This document shows positions 32,081 through 32,493 of a stretch of 32,493 nucleotides of DNA, piece by piece; within the stretch, counting starts at the first letter, position 1, and each line of letters opens with the position of its first letter. Source of the DNA: Pseudomonadota bacterium. GTDB lineage: Bacteria; Pseudomonadota; Alphaproteobacteria; SMXQ01. Made by a program: the position numbers and the translations under genes. A model generated the notes under the pieces. That model made no database searches, was not told where the DNA came from, and worked only from the letters and a program-made list of their open reading frames with translations. Where the stretch lies: the NCBI GenBank assembly GCA_022566265.1, contig JADFJG010000030.1, positions 1 to 32,493 on the forward strand, written 5' to 3'.

Positions 32081-32493
32081 ATGACGGACACCTCTTCCAT
32101 GCGCGAACGCATTCTCAGTGCGGCTGAGAAGCGCGTACGTGCAGTCGGGTTCAATGCCGTGAGCTTCCGCGATCTCGCGAATGATGTCGGCGTGAAAAGC
32201 TCAAGCGTCCACTACCATTTTCCCCAGAAGGAGGATTTGGGAGAGCAGTTGGTTAAGCGCTACTCGGAGCGCTTTCAGGCCCGGCTCGATCAGATTGATA
32301 TTGAAGAGGTTGGCCCGATGGGAGCGCTTGAGGCATTCATCGCGTTGTATGCCGAGGCATTGGTTATCGGAGAGTCAGTCTGTCTGTGCGCCATCCTAGG
32401 GGCGGAAGCCAACAGCCTGCCGGGGCGGATCAATGCCGGCATCCAGGCTTTCTTCCAGGCGAATACGGAATGGCTGACGGAGATTCATAGACG
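32081..32493 (+). CDS. TetR/AcrR-family transcriptional regulator (truncated by the window end)
   Basis: The first 137 residues or so are visible, and the frame is open at the right edge. The DNA-binding domain is complete: MRERILSAAEKRVRAVGFNA followed by the helix-turn-helix FRDLANDVGVKSSSVHYHFP and KEDLGEQLV. The start of the ligand-binding domain follows (ALEAFIALYAEAL). GGGGAAA lies 4 nt before the ATG. Members are dimeric repressors released by small ligands. It is divergent from the DJ-1/PfpI gene with two palindromic sites between, so it is the likely repressor of that gene and of itself. Confidence 0.9.
   Translation, partial: MTDTSSMRERILSAAEKRVRAVGFNAVSFRDLANDVGVKSSSVHYHFPQKEDLGEQLVKRYSERFQARLDQIDIEEVGPMGALEAFIALYAEALVIGESVCLCAILGAEANSLPGRINAGIQAFFQANTEWLTEIHR

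Overview
The window looks like a chromosomal segment of an alphaproteobacterium, probably Rhodospirillales-like. It is GC-rich. It carries a short NDUFS4-type complex I accessory subunit (23818-24111), a family typical of Alphaproteobacteria and mitochondria. Its two sensor kinases have the PAS-7-type modules common in that order. It also has many solute-binding-protein transporters. No rRNA, replication or phage structural genes are visible. One complete tRNA, Arg(TCT), is present.

Layout. 1-1454: the right end of an integrated element, with a P4-type tyrosine recombinase reading away from a 50-bp 3' fragment of tRNA-Pro(TGG), the probable attR. 1807-4916: a membrane hybrid histidine kinase and a stand-alone receiver protein. 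5032-8885: two overlapping ABC exporter genes that form a heterodimer with one degenerate ATPase site. 9150-10199: an orphan Bug/TctC-type periplasmic binding protein. 10251-12068: a soluble PAS histidine kinase. 12379-14648: an osmoprotectant-type ABC uptake system whose binding protein and permease are fused in one chain. 14874-15560: a Tat-exported intradiol dioxygenase-like protein. 15850-16053: a small hypothetical gene. 16444-17721: a SelA-like PLP enzyme. 17764-19339: a frameshifted lipoprotein gene, an AhpD-like protein and a secreted cupin.

19578-20252 is the most striking gene. It encodes an iodothyronine-deiodinase-like selenoprotein with an in-frame TGA at codon 90 (context GSFT-U-PPFRRE), followed at once by a bacterial SECIS-like hairpin. 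A phnDCE phosphonate-type ABC operon lies next (20490-23159, minus strand). Then comes a second copy of only the 3' part of the deiodinase gene (23298-23702), which starts right after the Sec codon. The same arrangement recurs 4 kb further on: an intact 3-hydroxyisobutyrate-dehydrogenase-like gene (26628-27464), a minus-strand RND/MMPL exporter (27797-30283), and then a second copy of the dehydrogenase gene's 3' end (30708-30839) followed by a MITE-like element. Both cargo loci are thus bracketed by direct repeats of the 3' end of the gene before them, as single-crossover insertion of a circular molecule would leave.

Between these two blocks are the NDUFS4-like gene, a 17-bp tandem repeat beside tRNA-Arg(TCT), a ketopantoate-reductase-like gene with a possible leader peptide and attenuator, and a glycerophosphodiester phosphodiesterase. 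The right end holds a DJ-1/PfpI-family gene divergent from a TetR-family regulator that runs off the window. Two near-identical 18-bp palindromes in their shared promoter region are probably the TetR operators.
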